NCBI RefSeq assembly: GCF_000241265.1
Contig: NZ_BAEE01000036.1
Coordinates: 124,001 to 188,000 of the forward strand
Length of the DNA stretch: 64,000 nucleotides
From: Gordonia araii NBRC 100433
GTDB taxonomy: Bacteria > Actinomycetota > Actinomycetes > Mycobacteriales > Mycobacteriaceae
Reading direction: 5' to 3'
Numbering within the stretch: the stretch's first letter is position 1; each line of letters starts with the position of its first letter. Below the pieces are notes generated by a model. That model ran no database searches and was not told the DNA's origin. It was given only the letters and a program-made list of their open reading frames with translations. Shown one piece after another: positions 38,693-48,045 of this stretch. Both the position numbers and the translations under genes were made by a program.

Positions 38693-39472
38693 GTGAGTAC
38701 CGTCCTGAAACTGCGCGACGTCACGTTTCGCCGCGACGGCATCGAGATCCTGCACGGCATCGAGCTCGAAGTGCGCACCGGTGAACACTGGGCGATGCTC
38801 GGCCCCAACGGCGCGGGCAAGAGCACCGTGCTCGGATTCTGCGCCGCCCGCACCCACCCGACGTCGGGCACCGTCGAGGTGCTCGGGCGGCGTCTCGGTC
38901 GCGTCGATCTCGCCGAACTGCGGACCCACATCGGCCATGTCGACCCCCGCCACCGCCTGGCCACGCCGCTGACCGCCCGCGAGGTCGTGCTGACGGGTAT
39001 CACGGGGACCATCGACCTCCCCATGCGCTGGCAGCCGACTGCCGAGCAGATCGCGCGTGCCGACGACCTCCTGATCGAGGTGGGGCTTTCGGCCCACCGT
39101 GAGTCGATTTGGCAGTCGATGTCACAAGGCGAGCGCGGACGCACCCTCATCGCCCGGGCGCTCATTCCGCAACCGCGCCTGCTGCTGCTCGACGAGCCGA
39201 CGACCGGACTCGACGTCGCCGCGCGCGAGCAGTACCTCGCCACGATGGACCGGCTGGCGGCGTCGGACGCCTCGATGACCTCGGTGCTGGTCACCCACCA
39301 CCTAGAGGAACTGCCCGAAACCACGACGCACGCGGTGCTGATCGCCGACGGTCGCGTCACGGCGTCGGGCGCGGCGCGCGACACCCTGACGACCCAGAAG
39401 GTCAGCGATGCCTTCGACCATCCGATCGCGGTCGGCTACGCCGACGGCCGGTTCTCCGCCCGCGCTCGTTAA
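38693..39472 (+). CDS. Orphan ABC transporter ATP-binding protein
   Basis: 259 residues from GTG 38693. Walker A is LGPNGAGKSTVLGF, the signature is the unusual QSMSQGERGRTLIARAL (SQGE instead of SGGQ), Walker B LLLLDEPTTGLDVAAR, switch VTHHLEELPETTTH. The signature and order resemble ModF/molybdate-type or YlmA-like soluble ABC proteins. No permease is adjacent, so it may not be a transporter subunit. It converges on the pyruvyl transferase with a 4-bp overlap. Confidence 0.85.
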   Translation: MSTVLKLRDVTFRRDGIEILHGIELEVRTGEHWAMLGPNGAGKSTVLGFCAARTHPTSGTVEVLGRRLGRVDLAELRTHIGHVDPRHRLATPLTAREVVLTGITGTIDLPMRWQPTAEQIARADDLLIEVGLSAHRESIWQSMSQGERGRTLIARALIPQPRLLLLDEPTTGLDVAAREQYLATMDRLAASDASMTSVLVTHHLEELPETTTHAVLIADGRVTASGAARDTLTTQKVSDAFDHPIAVGYADGRFSARAR

Positions 39473-40758
39473 CGGCCGAGCCGGCGCGACGGGTAGAGGC
39501 GCTCGGCCAGTTCCTGCTTGGCGGCGACGTTGCGTTCGCGGTCGGCGGGGGAGAACCCACCGGCGTGCGGCCGGTCCGGGACGGTCGCGTCGGTGACCAC
39601 CGTCCATTTCGACCCGGCGTCGGTCAACGACTGGTGTTTGGTCCCGTAGTAGTCGGGCTTGGTGACGATCGCCGCACCGCTGTCGCCCGCGGCCGCAGCG
39701 ATCAGGTGGGGGTGAAACCGCGTGGTCAACCAGGTCTGGCCCTGGCCGATGGGCAGACCTTCGCGCCAGGTCGTCAGGAAGGAACGGACGTTGGCGCCCG
39801 CGAGCCGGTCGCCCAGCCGTTCGGCGACGGCGTAGTCGTGGCCGGGGATCGCCTCGACGACGGTGACCTTCTCGGCGGGCACCCGCCAGTGCGACAGCGT
39901 GGCGGCGGTGAAATCGGCCAGGGCCTCCAGTCCGGACGCCCCGTCGAAAACGAAGTCGTCGACCAGGTCGGACTGCATGCACAGCACGACGCCGTCGTCG
40001 GGGAGGACCTCGCCGCCACGGCGCTTGCGCACCTCGTCGACCAGGCGTGCGCTCCAGCCGTGCGTGGGGAGGGACAGCCACACGTCGTCGCCGGTCTGCG
40101 TCACCCGGTCGCCGCCGGAGAGGGCGACGCCGTTGAGGGCTGTTTGCGACGCGGCGTCGCGGACGTCGAAAACGGTGAAGGCGCGCGCGGAATTCTGAAG
40201 TGCCGCCCACTGCGCATCGGGGAGAAGTGGCAGCAGCCCCTGGCCGGTGGCGAAGACCGGTGCACCGGTCTTCGAACCGACGGCGGCCAGTGCCGCGATG
40301 ACCCCCGCGTGGTGCGGCCACTGCCGATTGACGTAACCGCCGCCGAGAAGATGCAGCGACGAAGCCTGCAGGATGAGGTCGACGCCTTCGCCCAGGTAGG
40401 GGGCGAGTCCGAGCTGGCTCGCGGCCCGGGCCACCCACTCCCACGATCGTTCCGGGTCGACGGCCTCGTCGACATCCTCGCCCGCCGCGATCACCCGCGC
40501 GTGCTCGCTCAGCCGCCACAGCGTGTCGGTGAAGACGGCGCGAGGGTTCGCATGCCGAAGGATCAGCGCAGCCTGCCCCGGCGTGTGGCAATCGAGGACG
40601 ACCGTGGCCCGGGGCCGTACGCGACGCAGATGGGCCAGCCACGTGTAGGCGATCAACTCGTCGCCGTAGTTCGGGTAGCCGGACGGGGCGACGAGGTAGA
40701 TGATCTCCTCGCGGCGAATCGCGCGGGCGATGCGTGTGGACACGCGCTGTGAACTCAT
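39469..40758 (-). CDS. Polysaccharide pyruvyl transferase family protein
   Basis: 429 residues with no signal or membrane helix. PS_pyruv_trans domain: YLVAPSGYPNYGDELIAYTWL at the N-terminus, LHLLGGGYVNRQWPHHAGV in the middle and TWLTTRFHPHLIAAAAGDSG near the C-terminus, the conserved RFH motif. It would transfer pyruvate from PEP to a sugar of a surface glycan or polyprenyl-linked precursor. No other glycan genes lie beside it, so the acceptor is unknown. Confidence 0.85.
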   Translation of the reverse strand: MSSQRVSTRIARAIRREEIIYLVAPSGYPNYGDELIAYTWLAHLRRVRPRATVVLDCHTPGQAALILRHANPRAVFTDTLWRLSEHARVIAAGEDVDEAVDPERSWEWVARAASQLGLAPYLGEGVDLILQASSLHLLGGGYVNRQWPHHAGVIAALAAVGSKTGAPVFATGQGLLPLLPDAQWAALQNSARAFTVFDVRDAASQTALNGVALSGGDRVTQTGDDVWLSLPTHGWSARLVDEVRKRRGGEVLPDDGVVLCMQSDLVDDFVFDGASGLEALADFTAATLSHWRVPAEKVTVVEAIPGHDYAVAERLGDRLAGANVRSFLTTWREGLPIGQGQTWLTTRFHPHLIAAAAGDSGAAIVTKPDYYGTKHQSLTDAGSKWTVVTDATVPDRPHAGGFSPADRERNVAAKQELAERLYPSRRLGR

Positions 40759-40925
40759 AACGCGACAATGCTACCGACGCCGGGTTTGGTCGTTTGGTGC
40801 GCTCGGGGAGCAACTCGACGGTTTGACTGGCGCGCCGAAACCGGCTACCAGCCACTAGGCTGGGCCGGGCAATCCGCGTCGGCCGACGATCGGCGCGGCA
40901 AAGAACAACAGCGGAGGAGTGCACG

Positions 40926-41819
40926 GTGGCTGGTGAATGGCGCCCAGATCCAAGTGGTCAGTTCGAGGTCCGGTGGTGGGACGGACAGCAATGGACCGAT
41001 CAGGTCGGCAACCAGGGGCAGGTCTTCACCGCGCCGCTCGGCGCGCCGGCACCCGGCCAGCAGCCCGCGCCGCAGCAGCAGCAGCCGGCGCCGCAACCGC
41101 AGGCCCCGCAACAGCACGGCGGTCAGCAGGCCCCGTCGCTCGCCGACTCTTTCGCCGGCATCAGCGGCGAACTCGTCGACGGTCGCTTCAGTGAGAACGA
41201 GGAGTCGCCGATCGCCAAGCAGAACCGGAAGATGCTCCGGGTGCGCGTCGGTGAGCCCTTCTTCGCCCGGCAGGGCTCGATGGTGGCCTACCAGGGCAAC
41301 GTCGACTTCGCCTTCGAAGGCGGCGGAGCCTCGCGGTTCATCAAGAAGGCTCTGACCGGCGAGGGACTGCCGCTCATGCGCTGCGCTGGGCAGGGTGACG
41401 TGTTCTTGGCCGACCTGGCCAAGGACGTGCACCTGCTCCAATTGGAGAACTCGGCGCTGTCGATCAGCGGCACCAACGTCCTCGCCTTCTCGGCGAGCCT
41501 CGACTGGAACATCGAGCGGGTCAAGGGCGGCAGCATGCTGACCGGCGGCCTGTTCAACACCCTGCTGCGCGGTAGTGGCTGGGTGGCGCTGACGACTGAC
41601 GGCCCACCGGTCGTGCTGAACGCCGCCGAGGCGCCCACCTACGCCGACACCGACGCAATCGTGGCGTGGTCGGCGAACCTGCAGACCCACCTGGTGTCGA
41701 GCATGAAGGCCAGCGCGCTGATCGGACGCGGCTCGGGTGAGGCGGTGCAGGTCGCGTTCAGCGGACCGGGCTTCGTGATCGTCCAGCCGTCCGAGGGAAT
41801 CCAGTTCCCCGTCCAGTAG
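40926..41819 (+). CDS. DUF2510-AIM24 domain protein
   Basis: 297 residues from GTG 40926 after GGAGGAG. The N-terminal DUF2510 motif reads WRPDPSGQFEVRWWDGQQWT. A Gln/Pro/Ala-rich linker covers about residues 36-70. The remaining 220 residues are an AIM24-type beta-sandwich (RVRVGEPFFARQGSMVAYQG, FLADLAKDVHLLQLENSALS, GLFNTLLRGSGWVALTTDG). AIM24 homologues are cytosolic beta-rich proteins without known enzyme activity. DUF2510 is often linked to membrane or envelope proteins of actinobacteria. Function unknown. Confidence 0.8.
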   Translation: MAGEWRPDPSGQFEVRWWDGQQWTDQVGNQGQVFTAPLGAPAPGQQPAPQQQQPAPQPQAPQQHGGQQAPSLADSFAGISGELVDGRFSENEESPIAKQNRKMLRVRVGEPFFARQGSMVAYQGNVDFAFEGGGASRFIKKALTGEGLPLMRCAGQGDVFLADLAKDVHLLQLENSALSISGTNVLAFSASLDWNIERVKGGSMLTGGLFNTLLRGSGWVALTTDGPPVVLNAAEAPTYADTDAIVAWSANLQTHLVSSMKASALIGRGSGEAVQVAFSGPGFVIVQPSEGIQFPVQ

Positions 41820-41826
41820 CGGGCGA

Positions 41827-42273
41827 TCAGCGGCGCGTCTCGCGCAACACGACCGTCGTGGTCGGAGTCGACAGGGTCAGCACGGGCCCGGCCACGCGGT
41901 AGTGCGGAGCCTTCTTGGCGAAGTTGGAGGCCCACGCGTCGGCCAGGTTGCGCGGCGGCGGACACGCCATCATCGTCGACGCCAGCCGGGAGAAGTGCAG
42001 GCGTCCGCCACGGGCCTTCGCGGTGCCGCCCATCTGATTGCACCCTGCGGTCAGGCTGACTCGGTCTTTGGCGCCGAAACTGATCTTCAGCGGGCCGCCG
42101 CCGGGAATCGGCAGCGGCGTGACCGATGTCGAGACGAAAGACCTGCCGGTCAGGCCCGGCACGGCGTCGGCGGTCGCCGGCGACACCAGTAGGGCGGCGC
42201 CCGCGGCCGCGGAGACGGCCACCGCGGCGGCGGTGCGTGCGGAAACGGAACGGGGGCTGGTCGTGGTCAACAT
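41827..42273 (-). CDS. Secreted META-domain protein
   Basis: 148 residues from ATG 42273. A signal peptide (ARTAAAVAVSAAAGAALLV, cleavage likely after ATADA) precedes a META/HslJ-like domain: LTGRSFVSTSVT, SLTAGCNQMGGTAKARGGRL and LASTMMACPPPRNLADAW, with the two conserved cysteines. HslJ-type domains are outer-envelope proteins linked to motility or stress in other bacteria. Role here unknown. Divergent from secA2. Confidence 0.82.
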   Translation of the reverse strand: MLTTTSPRSVSARTAAAVAVSAAAGAALLVSPATADAVPGLTGRSFVSTSVTPLPIPGGGPLKISFGAKDRVSLTAGCNQMGGTAKARGGRLHFSRLASTMMACPPPRNLADAWASNFAKKAPHYRVAGPVLTLSTPTTTVVLRETRR

Positions 42274-42373
42274 GTCGACCACGCTACCGCCGGGCTGGCA
42301 ATAGGTCACCCGTTGCCGGCGGTGCGCTACCGTGGGGACGCTGACGGAATCAACTCAGGAGACGGATTACCCG

Positions 42374-44881
42374 GTGGGCAAGCTTTCCAATACGATGTGG
42401 CGGCTCCTCGGAGCCCAGAGCGGTCGCAACCAGTCGAAGTCGGTCGCGCTGATCAAGCGGGCCGCGGAGCACGAAGACTGGGCCGCGGGGCTCGAAGACG
42501 ACGAGTTCGCCGCCGCTGCTCGCGAGCTGGAGATCGCCTCCGACCTGGTCGACCGCGCGAAGTTCCTGGCCCTGGTCCGCGAGGCCGCCGACCGATCGCT
42601 CTCGTTGCGGCCCTACGACGTGCAGTTGCAGGGCTCGTTGCGGATGCTCGAGGGCGACGTCGTCGAGATGGCGACCGGCGAGGGCAAGACGCTGTCGGGT
42701 GCGATCGCGGCCGTCGGCTACGTCCTCATCGGGCACAAGGTGCACGTCATCTCGGTCAACGACTACCTCGCCAACCGCGACGCGGAGTGGATGCGTCCGC
42801 TGTTCGACATGTTCGGCATCAGCGTCGGCGCGATCGGCGAATCGTCGACGTCGGACGAGCGGCAGGCCGCATACGAATCCGACGTCACCTACGGTTCGGT
42901 GAACGAGATCGGGTTCGACGTGCTGCGCGACCAACTGGTGACGCATGAAGACGAACTGATCTCGCCCAAACCGGATGTCGCCGTCATCGACGAGGCCGAC
43001 TCGGTGCTCGTCGACGAGGCGCTGGTGCCGCTGATCCTCGCGGGTTCGGCGACGGGTGAGGTCGCCGACGGTGCGATCCACGACGTCGTGTCGCGGATGA
43101 AGACCAAGCACTACGAGATCGACACCGAGGGCCGCAACATCAGCCTGACCGACGAGGGTGCCGCCTTCGTCGAGCAGGAGCTGGGCGTCGACCTCTACAG
43201 CGAGGCCCACGTCGGGACCACCCTCGTGCACACGAACATCGCGCTGTACGCGTACTACCTGCTGGAGCGCGACGTGCACTACATCGTGCGCGACGGCAAG
43301 GTGAAGTTGATCAACGCCTCCCGCGGTCGTGTCGCCCAGCTGCAGCGCTGGCCCGACGGCGTGCAGGCGGCCGTCGAGATGAAGGAGCGGCTCGACCAGA
43401 CCGATTCGGGCGAGGTGATCGACACGATCACCGTCCAGGCGCTGATCGGCCGCTACCCGAAGGTGTGCGGCATGACCGGCACCGCGCTCGCCGCCGGCGA
43501 GCAGTTCCGCCAGTTCTACGACCTCTACGTCTCGCAGATCCCGCCGAACACCGACAACATCCGGATCGACGAGCCCGACCGCGTGTACGACACCAAGGCC
43601 AACAAGGTCGAGGCGATCGTCTCCTACGTCCAGGAGATCCACGAGATCGGGCGGCCGATTCTCATCGGTACCCACGACGTCGCCGAGTCCGAGGAATTGG
43701 CGTACTTCCTGGAGAAGGCCGGTGTCTCGTGCGTGGTGCTCAACGCCAAGAACGATGCCGAGGAAGCGGCGATCATCGCCGATGCGGGCAAGCTCGACGC
43801 AGTGACCGTCTCCACTCAGATGGCCGGCCGCGGCACCGACATCCGGCTGGGCGGCTCGGAGGCGACGACGGAGGAGCACGACGAGGTCGCCGATCTCGGT
43901 GGTCTGTGTGTCATCGGCACCGGTCGGTACGACACCGAGCGCCTCGACAACCAGCTGCGCGGTCGCGCCGGCCGGCAGGGGGACCCCGGATCTTCGGTGT
44001 TCTTCTCCTCGTTGGAGGATCCGCTGGTCACGCGCAACCTCTCGTTCAAGCGCGATCCGGAGTCATCGGAGCCCGACGGATCGATGGGGTCACGAGGCAG
44101 CGAGCTCATCGAGCAGGCGCAGCGCGTCGCCGAGGGCGTCATGCTCGAACTGCACGCGAATACCTGGCGCTACAACACGCTGGTCAACCAGCAGCGCGAC
44201 ATCATCGTCGCCCGCCGGATGGAACTGCTGCGCACCGACGAGGGGCTGACCAGCCTCGCCGAACTCGAACCGGTCCGCTATCAGAGCCTGCTCGACGGCC
44301 GGCTCCCGGCTCCGACGAAGAAGGCCGACGCCGAGCCGGCCGACGAGAAAGCCGACGACGAGAAGAAGGCCGACACCGAGGACTCCGGCGAGAAGGCGGA
44401 CAACGGCGACGCCGCCAACGGCAAGTCGAAGGCGCCGAAATCCAAAGAGACCAAGAAGAGCAAGAGCGTCGATCCCGACGACACCAGCGACTTCGGTCCG
44501 ATCACCGAGAAGGTCGACAAGGCCGTACTGGAACAGGCCGCGCGCGAGATCATGCTGTACCACCTCGACCGGGCCTGGAGTGATCACCTCGCCTACGTCT
44601 CCGACGTGCGGTCCAGCATCCATCTGCGCGCGATCGGTCGCGAATCGCCGCTCGACGAGTTCCACCGCTTGATCCTCGACGAGTTCACCAAGCTCCCGGG
44701 CGAGGCGGTCGAGGAGGCCCGCAAGACCTTCCGCACCGCGACCATCACCAATGCCGGTGTCGATCTGGACAGCGCGGGACGGCATCGCTCGACGTCGACC
44801 TGGACGTACATGGTCCACGACAACCTGTTCTCCTCGGGCGGCGCCAAGATGCTGCAGGGCATCATCGGCGTCTTCCGCTAG
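42374..44881 (+). CDS. secA2: Accessory Sec translocase ATPase SecA2
   Basis: 835 residues from GTG 42374, with AGGAGA 11 nt upstream. Walker [16 protein letters not shown]-like [27 protein letters not shown] and the helicase motif [14 protein letters not shown] with [13 protein letters not shown] are all clear. The C-terminal zinc finger of SecA1 is absent, as in SecA2. Unusual is a charged low-complexity insertion of about 55 residues (about 646-702, [17 protein letters not shown] and similar) in the C-terminal helical region, which makes the protein longer than the about 808 residues I recall for M. tuberculosis. It opens the pgsA2-gcvH-garA gene run. Confidence 0.94.
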   Translation: MGKLSNTMWRLLGAQSGRNQSKSVALIKRAAEHEDWAAGLEDDEFAAAARELEIASDLVDRAKFLALVREAADRSLSLRPYDVQLQGSLRMLEGDVVEMATGEGKTLSGAIAAVGYVLIGHKVHVISVNDYLANRDAEWMRPLFDMFGISVGAIGESSTSDERQAAYESDVTYGSVNEIGFDVLRDQLVTHEDELISPKPDVAVIDEADSVLVDEALVPLILAGSATGEVADGAIHDVVSRMKTKHYEIDTEGRNISLTDEGAAFVEQELGVDLYSEAHVGTTLVHTNIALYAYYLLERDVHYIVRDGKVKLINASRGRVAQLQRWPDGVQAAVEMKERLDQTDSGEVIDTITVQALIGRYPKVCGMTGTALAAGEQFRQFYDLYVSQIPPNTDNIRIDEPDRVYDTKANKVEAIVSYVQEIHEIGRPILIGTHDVAESEELAYFLEKAGVSCVVLNAKNDAEEAAIIADAGKLDAVTVSTQMAGRGTDIRLGGSEATTEEHDEVADLGGLCVIGTGRYDTERLDNQLRGRAGRQGDPGSSVFFSSLEDPLVTRNLSFKRDPESSEPDGSMGSRGSELIEQAQRVAEGVMLELHANTWRYNTLVNQQRDIIVARRMELLRTDEGLTSLAELEPVRYQSLLDGRLPAPTKKADAEPADEKADDEKKADTEDSGEKADNGDAANGKSKAPKSKETKKSKSVDPDDTSDFGPITEKVDKAVLEQAAREIMLYHLDRAWSDHLAYVSDVRSSIHLRAIGRESPLDEFHRLILDEFTKLPGEAVEEARKTFRTATITNAGVDLDSAGRHRSTSTWTYMVHDNLFSSGGAKMLQGIIGVFR

Positions 44882-44890
44882 GCGGCCGTC

Positions 44891-45550
44891 GTGACGGGGG
44901 AGCACAGCGAGCGCGACCGGGTCGTCACCGTCCCGAACGCGCTCAGCGTGCTGCGCCTTATCCTGATCCCGGTCTTTCTCTATGTACTCCTCGTGGAGAA
45001 GGCCGACGGATGGGCCTTCGCCATCCTGATGGTGTCCGGGTTCTCCGACTGGCTCGACGGCAAGTTGGCCCGGCTGCTCGACCAGTCGTCGTCGATCGGC
45101 GCGCTGCTCGACCCGCTGGCCGACCGGATCTACATCATCGCGATCCCGCTGGCCTTCGGCGTCCGCGAAATCATTCCGTGGTGGCTCATCGGGATCATCG
45201 TCGCCCGCGATGTTCTCCTGGCGCTGCAGGTGCCCCTGCTGCGGTCCCGCGGCGTCGTCGCGCTGCCCGTGCTCTACATCGGCAAGGCGGCGACCTTCGC
45301 GTTGATGAGCGCGTTCCCGTGGATCCTGCTCGGCCAGCTCGACACGGTCGTCGGCCGGATCGCGTTGCCCTTCGGCTGGGCACTGCTGATCTGGGGCGTC
45401 GCCCTCTACCTCTGGACCTTCGTCCTGTACTGGTACCAGACGATTCTGTTGCTGCGGAGCGACGTCGGACGAGTACAGCCGAACCCCGATGCGCCGCCCG
45501 CATCCGCACCCGATACCGTTATCGCCGACGAAGGGAAGGCAAGTGGCTGA
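44891..45550 (+). CDS. pgsA2: CDP-alcohol phosphatidyltransferase
   Basis: 219 residues from GTG 44891, nine bp after secA2. The CDP-alcohol motif is [19 protein letters not shown] with PLADR, fitting DGxxARxxxxxxxxGxxxDxxxD. Five to six membrane helices surround it. The family makes phosphatidylglycerol-P, phosphatidylinositol-P or cardiolipin; position after secA2 matches the gene named pgsA2 in M. tuberculosis. The exact alcohol acceptor is not shown by sequence. The C-terminal tail is Pro-rich. Confidence 0.88.
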   Translation: MTGEHSERDRVVTVPNALSVLRLILIPVFLYVLLVEKADGWAFAILMVSGFSDWLDGKLARLLDQSSSIGALLDPLADRIYIIAIPLAFGVREIIPWWLIGIIVARDVLLALQVPLLRSRGVVALPVLYIGKAATFALMSAFPWILLGQLDTVVGRIALPFGWALLIWGVALYLWTFVLYWYQTILLLRSDVGRVQPNPDAPPASAPDTVIADEGKASG

Positions 45551-45944
45551 TTCGAACATCCCCGAAGAACTCCGCTACACCGCTGAGCACGAATGGGTGG
45601 TGAAGGTCGACGAGACGACCGTGCGGGTCGGGATCACCGACTACGCGCAGGACCAGCTCGGTGACGTGGTGTTCGTGCAGCTGCCGGGCGCCGGCGACGC
45701 TGTCGCCAGTGGCGATTCGTTCGCCGAGGTCGAGTCGACCAAGAGCGTGTCCGACATCTACAGCCCGCTCGAGGGCGAGGTCGTCGCGGTCAATGACGCG
45801 CTGGAGGCGTCGCCCGATCTGGTGAACTCCGACCCCTACGGGGCGGGGTGGCTGGCCGAGCTGCGGGTCGCTTCGGGAACTGCCGACGACTTGCTGGCCG
45901 GGCTACTCGACGCCGCGGCCTACCGGGCTCAGACCGCGGGGTAA
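45543..45944 (+). CDS. gcvH: Glycine cleavage system H protein
   Basis: 133 residues from GTG 45543 after GAAGGGAAGG; it overlaps the pgsA2 end by 8 bp. [10 protein letters not shown] opens the lipoyl domain, and the lipoylated lysine lies in [16 protein letters not shown]. It shuttles the aminomethyl group between P, T and L proteins. The matching gcvP is 2.9 kb downstream under a glycine riboswitch; gcvT is not in the window. Confidence 0.95.
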   Translation: MADSNIPEELRYTAEHEWVVKVDETTVRVGITDYAQDQLGDVVFVQLPGAGDAVASGDSFAEVESTKSVSDIYSPLEGEVVAVNDALEASPDLVNSDPYGAGWLAELRVASGTADDLLAGLLDAAAYRAQTAG

Positions 45945-46029
45945 CGATCCCGCGCAGGCGCGGCCCGAGTAGATAACGACTTGGGGTCGGCCGGTCCCAC
46001 AGGTCCCAACGAAGGCGTGGGATTACCGG

Positions 46030-46086
46030 AGCACCGGTATGATTGGCGGTGCTTCTCACGGTGGATTCGGGGCACCGGATCGGTGC
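46030..46086 (+). promoter_or_regulatory. garA promoter with four GCACCG half-sites
   Basis: TATGAT (46038-46043) is a strong -10. AGCACCG (46030-46036) and CGGTGCT (46047-46053) form a perfect inverted repeat around it. A second perfect pair, GCACCG (46072-46077) and CGGTGC (46081-46086), lies about 20 bp downstream in the leader. The 228-bp gcvH-garA gap holds no gene. Confidence 0.5.
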
Positions 46087-46172
46087 GGAAATTATCTGCG
46101 GAGCAATGTTTTGCGGCGCGCGGCGGCAACCGCCTGCCCGCGCCGCCGATGGGGAAGACGACAGGAGAAGTG

Positions 46173-46625
46173 GTGAGCGACAACGACAACGGGTTTGAAG
46201 CACCGGTCGAGACGACCTCGGTGTTTCGCGAAGAGATCATCAAAGAGTTGGACGCATCAAGTTCCTCGGGTAGCGAACCCGCCGATCTCGGCGTGGAACG
46301 ACTCGCACCGGGAACGGCGTTGCTGGTGGTCAAACGAGGCCCGAATGCCGGCTCGCGCTTCTTGCTCGACCAGGCCACGACGTCGGCCGGTCGGCATCCC
46401 GACAGCGACATCTTCCTCGACGACGTGACGGTCAGCCGCCGCCATGCCGAGTTCCGCCTCGGCGACGGCGAGTTCCAGGTCGTTGACGTGGGCAGCCTCA
46501 ACGGCACCTACGTCAACCGCGAGCCGGTCGACGTTGCGACGCTGGGCAACGGCGACGAGGTCCAGATCGGGAAGTTCCGCCTCGTGTTCCTGGCCGGTCC
46601 GCGAGACGGTTCACCTACCTCGTGA
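46173..46625 (+). CDS. garA: FHA-domain metabolic regulator GarA
   Basis: 150 residues from GTG 46173 with AGGAGA upstream. The N-terminal motif VETTSVFREEI has the two adjacent threonines (residues 14-15) phosphorylated by PknG/PknB in the mycobacterial and corynebacterial (OdhI) homologues. The FHA domain follows: SAGRHPDSDIFLDDVTVSRR, then HAEFRLGDG and VGSLNGTYVN. Unphosphorylated GarA binds 2-oxoglutarate dehydrogenase and glutamate enzymes and sets carbon/nitrogen flow. The stop overlaps the GTG of the MerR gene. Confidence 0.94.
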   Translation: MSDNDNGFEAPVETTSVFREEIIKELDASSSSGSEPADLGVERLAPGTALLVVKRGPNAGSRFLLDQATTSAGRHPDSDIFLDDVTVSRRHAEFRLGDGEFQVVDVGSLNGTYVNREPVDVATLGNGDEVQIGKFRLVFLAGPRDGSPTS

Positions 46626-47338
46626 CTCCGGCGCCCGCGCCGCAGCAGCGCGGCGAGTCGACGATGTCCATCGGCTCGGTCCTGGCCAGGCTGCGTGACG
46701 ACTTCCCGGATGTGACGATCTCCAAGATTCGATTCCTCGAATCGGAGGGGCTCGTCACCCCCGAGCGCGCGCCGTCGGGCTATCGGCGGTTCAGCGAGGA
46801 CGACTACCAGCGGCTGCGGTTCGTCTTGACCGCGCAGCGCGACCGCTACCTTCCGCTCAAGGTGATTCGCGAGCAGTTGGAGGCGATGGATCGCGACGAT
46901 CAGGCCGGCGTCGCCATGCTGTCCACCGCCCGCGGCACCGTCGCCCCGGCGACTGACTTCGGTGCCCGCAGCGGTCGAATCTCCCGCGAGGACCTGATGG
47001 AGCGCACCGGTGCCGACACCGGTTTCATCACCGAGCTGATGCGCAACGGCCTGCTGAGCGCCGGCGCCGGCGGGTTCTTCGACGAAGACGCGGTCCGGCT
47101 GGTCGAGGCCGCCGCTGCCTTGGCCAATTACGGACTGCAAACGCGTCACCTCCGGGCTTTCAAGGTCTCCGCGGACCGCGAGGCGGGCCTCGTCGGGCAG
47201 ATCGCCAGCCCGATCGCCAAGGGCAAGGGCACCGGCGCTCGCGACCGGGCCGACGAACTCGTGCGGGAGATCGCGGCGCTGTCGGTCACCCTGCACACCC
47301 AACTGGTGAAGGCCGCGGTTCGCGACATCCTCGACTGA
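46622..47338 (+). CDS. MerR-family regulator (FtsR/Rv1828-like)
   Basis: 238 residues from GTG 46622. The N-terminal MerR winged helix is SKIRFLESEGLVTPERAPSG followed by YRRFSEDDYQRLRFV. A second domain (RISREDLMERTGADTGFITE, then LMRNGLLSAGAGGFFDE) looks like another helix-turn-helix fold, the two-domain layout of the Rv1828 family. The cysteines of metal-sensing MerR proteins are absent. The corynebacterial homologue FtsR activates ftsZ (known); the target here is not shown. Translationally coupled to garA. Confidence 0.88.
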   Translation: MTPAPAPQQRGESTMSIGSVLARLRDDFPDVTISKIRFLESEGLVTPERAPSGYRRFSEDDYQRLRFVLTAQRDRYLPLKVIREQLEAMDRDDQAGVAMLSTARGTVAPATDFGARSGRISREDLMERTGADTGFITELMRNGLLSAGAGGFFDEDAVRLVEAAAALANYGLQTRHLRAFKVSADREAGLVGQIASPIAKGKGTGARDRADELVREIAALSVTLHTQLVKAAVRDILD

Positions 47339-47350
47339 GGCGTATCCGTG

Positions 47351-47356
47351 TAGATT
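47351..47356 (+). promoter_or_regulatory. -10 box for a leaderless transcript
   Basis: TAGATT ends six bp before the ATG of the DUF151 gene, in the 24-bp space after the MerR gene. No ribosome site is present, so the gene probably has its own leaderless promoter. Confidence 0.5.
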
Positions 47357-47362
47357 TGCCGT

Positions 47363-47875
47363 ATGGGCCAGATGGAGGTTGTCGGAATCCGGGTCGAGTC
47401 ACCCGCGGCGCAACCCGTGCTGCTCCTGCGGGAGGTCGGCGGCGAGCGCTACCTGGCAATCTGGATCGGTCAGAATGAAGCGGCCTCAATCGCTTTGCAC
47501 CAGAAGGGGATTGAGCCGCCTCGCCCACTGACCCACGATCTGATCGTCGATCTGGTCGAGACGTTCGGGCAAAAGCTCGAGCAGGTTCGCATCGTCGACA
47601 TGCGCGAGGGCACCTTCTACGCCGAAATGGTCTTCGCCGATTCCGTCGTCGTCTCCGCCCGCCCGTCCGACGCGGTCGCGGTGGCGATGAGGTCGGGCGC
47701 GGAGATACATGCCGACGAAGAGGTGCTGGCCGAAGCCGGCTTGATGATCCCCGACGAGGACGAAGTCGAGGGATCCGGTCTTAAAGAAGACGAGGTGGAG
47801 CGGTTCAAGGAGTTCTTGGACCAGGTCTCGCCCGACGATTTCAACATGGGCGAAGGAAACGCGGGTGGCGACTAG
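47363..47875 (+). CDS. DUF151 (bifunctional nuclease domain) protein
   Basis: 170 residues. The DUF151 core is MEVVGIRVESPAAQPVLLLR, ERYLAIWIGQNEAASIA, PLTHDLIVDLVETFGQKLEQ and ARPSDAVAVAMRSGAEIHAD; the C-terminal 45 residues are acidic. Plant members have nuclease activity; the actinobacterial Rv1829 type is uncharacterised. It is always found between the two MerR genes of this block. Cytosolic. Confidence 0.88.
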   Translation: MGQMEVVGIRVESPAAQPVLLLREVGGERYLAIWIGQNEAASIALHQKGIEPPRPLTHDLIVDLVETFGQKLEQVRIVDMREGTFYAEMVFADSVVVSARPSDAVAVAMRSGAEIHADEEVLAEAGLMIPDEDEVEGSGLKEDEVERFKEFLDQVSPDDFNMGEGNAGGD

Positions 47876-47909
47876 CCGCCGGTGACGGAAAGGTCACGGT
47901 TCGGTCTCT

Positions 47910-47930
47910 ACCTCAACTTTAGGTTTGGAC
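47910..47930. promoter_or_regulatory. Imperfect inverted repeat upstream of the second MerR gene
   Basis: ACCTCAACTTTAGGTTTGGA has CCTCAAC and GGTTTGG as imperfect arms. MerR-family factors bind such repeats in spaced promoters, and two MerR genes flank it. The remaining 168-bp gap shows nothing else I can name. Confidence 0.3.
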
Positions 47931-48045
47931 TTCAGCGAGTCGCGTTGCCCCCGGATGCCCGGTTGCCTACCGTTATCGCCATGGCCGGGCACTATCACCG
48001 ATGACCGGCGTAGTCTGAAGACCAGCAATGGCGAGGAGAACAGCA

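Noticed and set aside
42286-42323. ACCGCCGG/CCGGCGGT inverted repeat between the META-domain gene and secA2
   Set aside because: 8-bp GC-only arms with a 22-bp spacer are expected often in this composition; no promoter context supports it.
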